From: Comamonadaceae bacterium
GTDB taxonomy: Bacteria; Pseudomonadota; Gammaproteobacteria; Burkholderiales; Burkholderiaceae_C
DNA length: 49,500 nucleotides
Assembly (NCBI GenBank): GCA_013823485.1
Contig: PNMF01000005.1
Coordinates: 1 to 49,500, forward strand
Direction: 5' to 3'
Shown here: one piece after another, positions 48,054-49,500 of the stretch
Position numbering within the stretch: position 1 is the first letter of the stretch
How the letters are laid out: each line of letters starts with the position of its first letter
Notes under the pieces: generated by a model
Told to the model about the DNA's origin: nothing
Databases searched by the model: none
What the model saw: the letters and a program-made list of their open reading frames with translations, nothing else
Position numbers and translations under genes: made by a program

Positions 48054-48808
48054 GGCATGGCCCAGGACCAGAGTTTCTGCATGGGCGAGGGAAACGCCAT
48101 GATCAGATGTTCGACGATGGCCAGCCCCAGCAGGGTGGCCAGCAGGACCCAGCCGGTGGACACCACCGTCTGCCCGTGCTGCGCCTGCCACACCAGGGCA
48201 GCCCAGACGCACACCGAGACGGCGACGCTGATGTAGTAGAAGCTGCTCAGCGAGCCGCGCCGGAAATAGCTGGCCAGGTAACGCAGCCGTGCCGGCAGGT
48301 ACTGCTCGCCGGTCTCGGGCACGCCCAGGAACAGGTTGAGCTTGGCCGAGAAGCGCATGAACCAGAGCAGCGCAAAGGTGCACAGCGCCACATGGCTGCC
48401 CTGGGCCGGCTGCATCCACCACAGCACCGCCATGTGGGCGGCCAGGGCCAGCTCGTGCCACAGAACCGCCTGGGTCGACTGCACGAAGCGCGGCCAGCCG
48501 CGCAGGCCGGTGTCCAGCGCGCGGCGGCGGGGCCCGGCCAGCCAGCCGGTCAGGAAGGCCATTTCATGCCAGCTCCACATGGCGATCACGCTGGCGAAGG
48601 CCAGGTAGGCGCCCTGTTCGGAGGGGTCGTGCATGCTCAGCCGCGCGGTCCAGAAGCTCAGGCCCAGCAGCACGGTGAGTGCGGCCATGCTCCAGGCAAA
48701 GGTGGCGGGGGGGCGCCGCACCAGCCACAGGATGGCACCCGTGCCGAACCACCAGCACAGCAGCGCAAACAGCGCCGGGGCGATGACGGTCACGAGTGCG
48801 TCGGCCAT
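48050..48808 (-). CDS. puhE: PuhE-like putative photosynthetic complex assembly protein (DUF3623)
   Basis: Multi-TM; HEMAFLTGWLAGPRRRALDTGLRGWPRFVQSTQAVLWHELALAAHMAVL...RFSAKLNLFLGVPETGEQYLPARLRYLASYFRR. Confidence 0.87.
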   Translation of the reverse strand: MADALVTVIAPALFALLCWWFGTGAILWLVRRPPATFAWSMAALTVLLGLSFWTARLSMHDPSEQGAYLAFASVIAMWSWHEMAFLTGWLAGPRRRALDTGLRGWPRFVQSTQAVLWHELALAAHMAVLWWMQPAQGSHVALCTFALLWFMRFSAKLNLFLGVPETGEQYLPARLRYLASYFRRGSLSSFYYISVAVSVCVWAALVWQAQHGQTVVSTGWVLLATLLGLAIVEHLIMAFPSPMQKLWSWAMP

Positions 48809-48827
48809 GGCGCAGGCCCGGTGGCGA

Positions 48828-49500
48828 TCACCACACCGGCTGCATGCGGATCTCGCTGGGCAGCTCGTGTCGGATCACCGGTTGCAGGAACAACCGGCCG
48901 AAGGTGAAGGCCGCGCGAACCGCACAGCCGGCCAGCTGCAGCCGGCCCACCATGCCGCCCCGCGCACGGGCCCGGTCGGCCGCCAGCGAGGTCTGCAGCA
49001 GGCTCTCCAGCCCGCGGCGGAACACCGGGTTGTCGATGTCGATCTCGACCGGGAACACCTGGCGGCAGATGTCGCTGGTGATGCGGAACACCTCATAGTC
49101 GTAGGTGGTCGACTCCAGACCCATCGCCTCGTGCAGCAGCGGGCGGGTGTGGTCGCGCACGAACATGGTGGCGTACACGGCCAGGATGAAGAAGCGGATC
49201 CAGAGCTTGTTGGCACCGCGCAGCAGCTCGGGCTGGGCCCGCATGATGAGCGCGAAGGATTCACCGTGCCGGAATTCGTCGTTGCACCAGCGCTCGAACC
49301 AGCGAAAGATCGGGTGGAAGCGCTTGTCCGGGTGGCGTTGCAGCTGCCGGAAGATGGTGATGTAGCGGGCGTAGCCGATCTTCTCGGACAGGTAGGTCGC
49401 GTAGAAGATGTACTTGGGCTTGAAGTAGGTGTAGGCCTTGACCTTCTTGAGGTTGCCCAGATCGATGCCGAGGTTGAAGTCCTTGAGCGACTGGTTGATG
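48828..49500 (-). CDS. acsF: Aerobic Mg-protoporphyrin IX monomethyl ester oxidative cyclase, C-terminal part (runs off window)
   Basis: Minus-strand translation [80 protein letters not shown]. Confidence 0.95.
   Translation of the reverse strand, partial: INQSLKDFNLGIDLGNLKKVKAYTYFKPKYIFYATYLSEKIGYARYITIFRQLQRHPDKRFHPIFRWFERWCNDEFRHGESFALIMRAQPELLRGANKLWIRFFILAVYATMFVRDHTRPLLHEAMGLESTTYDYEVFRITSDICRQVFPVEIDIDNPVFRRGLESLLQTSLAADRARARGGMVGRLQLAGCAVRAAFTFGRLFLQPVIRHELPSEIRMQPVW

Noticed and set aside
1-49500. CRISPR arrays, tRNA/rRNA genes, transposases or integrases
   Set aside because: No regularly spaced repeats, no recognisable RNA genes and no mobile-element proteins found on reading; the window appears free of them.

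Overview
High-GC window that looks like a purple photosynthetic betaproteobacterium (Rubrivivax/Burkholderiales-like, judged from gene content). Bases 1 to about 13.3 kb are housekeeping and assimilation genes: 3' part of an assimilatory nitrate reductase, ybiB/trpD2-like, cobA, a soluble PilJ-N/MCP-like protein, an HI0933-family flavoprotein, rpsU, yqeY, an ABC substrate-binding protein, pmbA, yjgA/darP, mog, slyD-like, cysE, trmJ-like and suhB. A multi-PAS/GAF histidine kinase lies at 13.3-16.1 kb. From 18.2 kb to the end is a photosynthesis gene cluster: bchI-bchD-bchO, an embedded complete ccmABCDEFGHI operon on the minus strand, crtE-crtF-bchC-bchX-bchY-bchZ-pufB-(74-aa ORF)-pufA-pufL-pufM-pufC-crtA-crtD-crtC-(FGE-like)-bciA-like, then crtB-crtI-puhE-like-acsF on the minus strand. 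The most notable feature is a tandem pair of genes at 16.2-18.15 kb, between the histidine kinase and bchI. Both appear to encode two-TM proteins with a cytosolic STING-like cyclic-dinucleotide receptor domain, with STING-type motifs in the right order. No CD-NTase or other CBASS gene is visible in the window. Other observations include six TGT-N12-ACA (PpsR/CrtJ-type) sites upstream of bchI, ccmA/crtE and bchC, a pufA-pufL intercistronic hairpin, a small membrane ORF inserted between pufB and pufA, and a long crtD/crtC overlap. All homology calls were made by eye from the translations; no database search was run.
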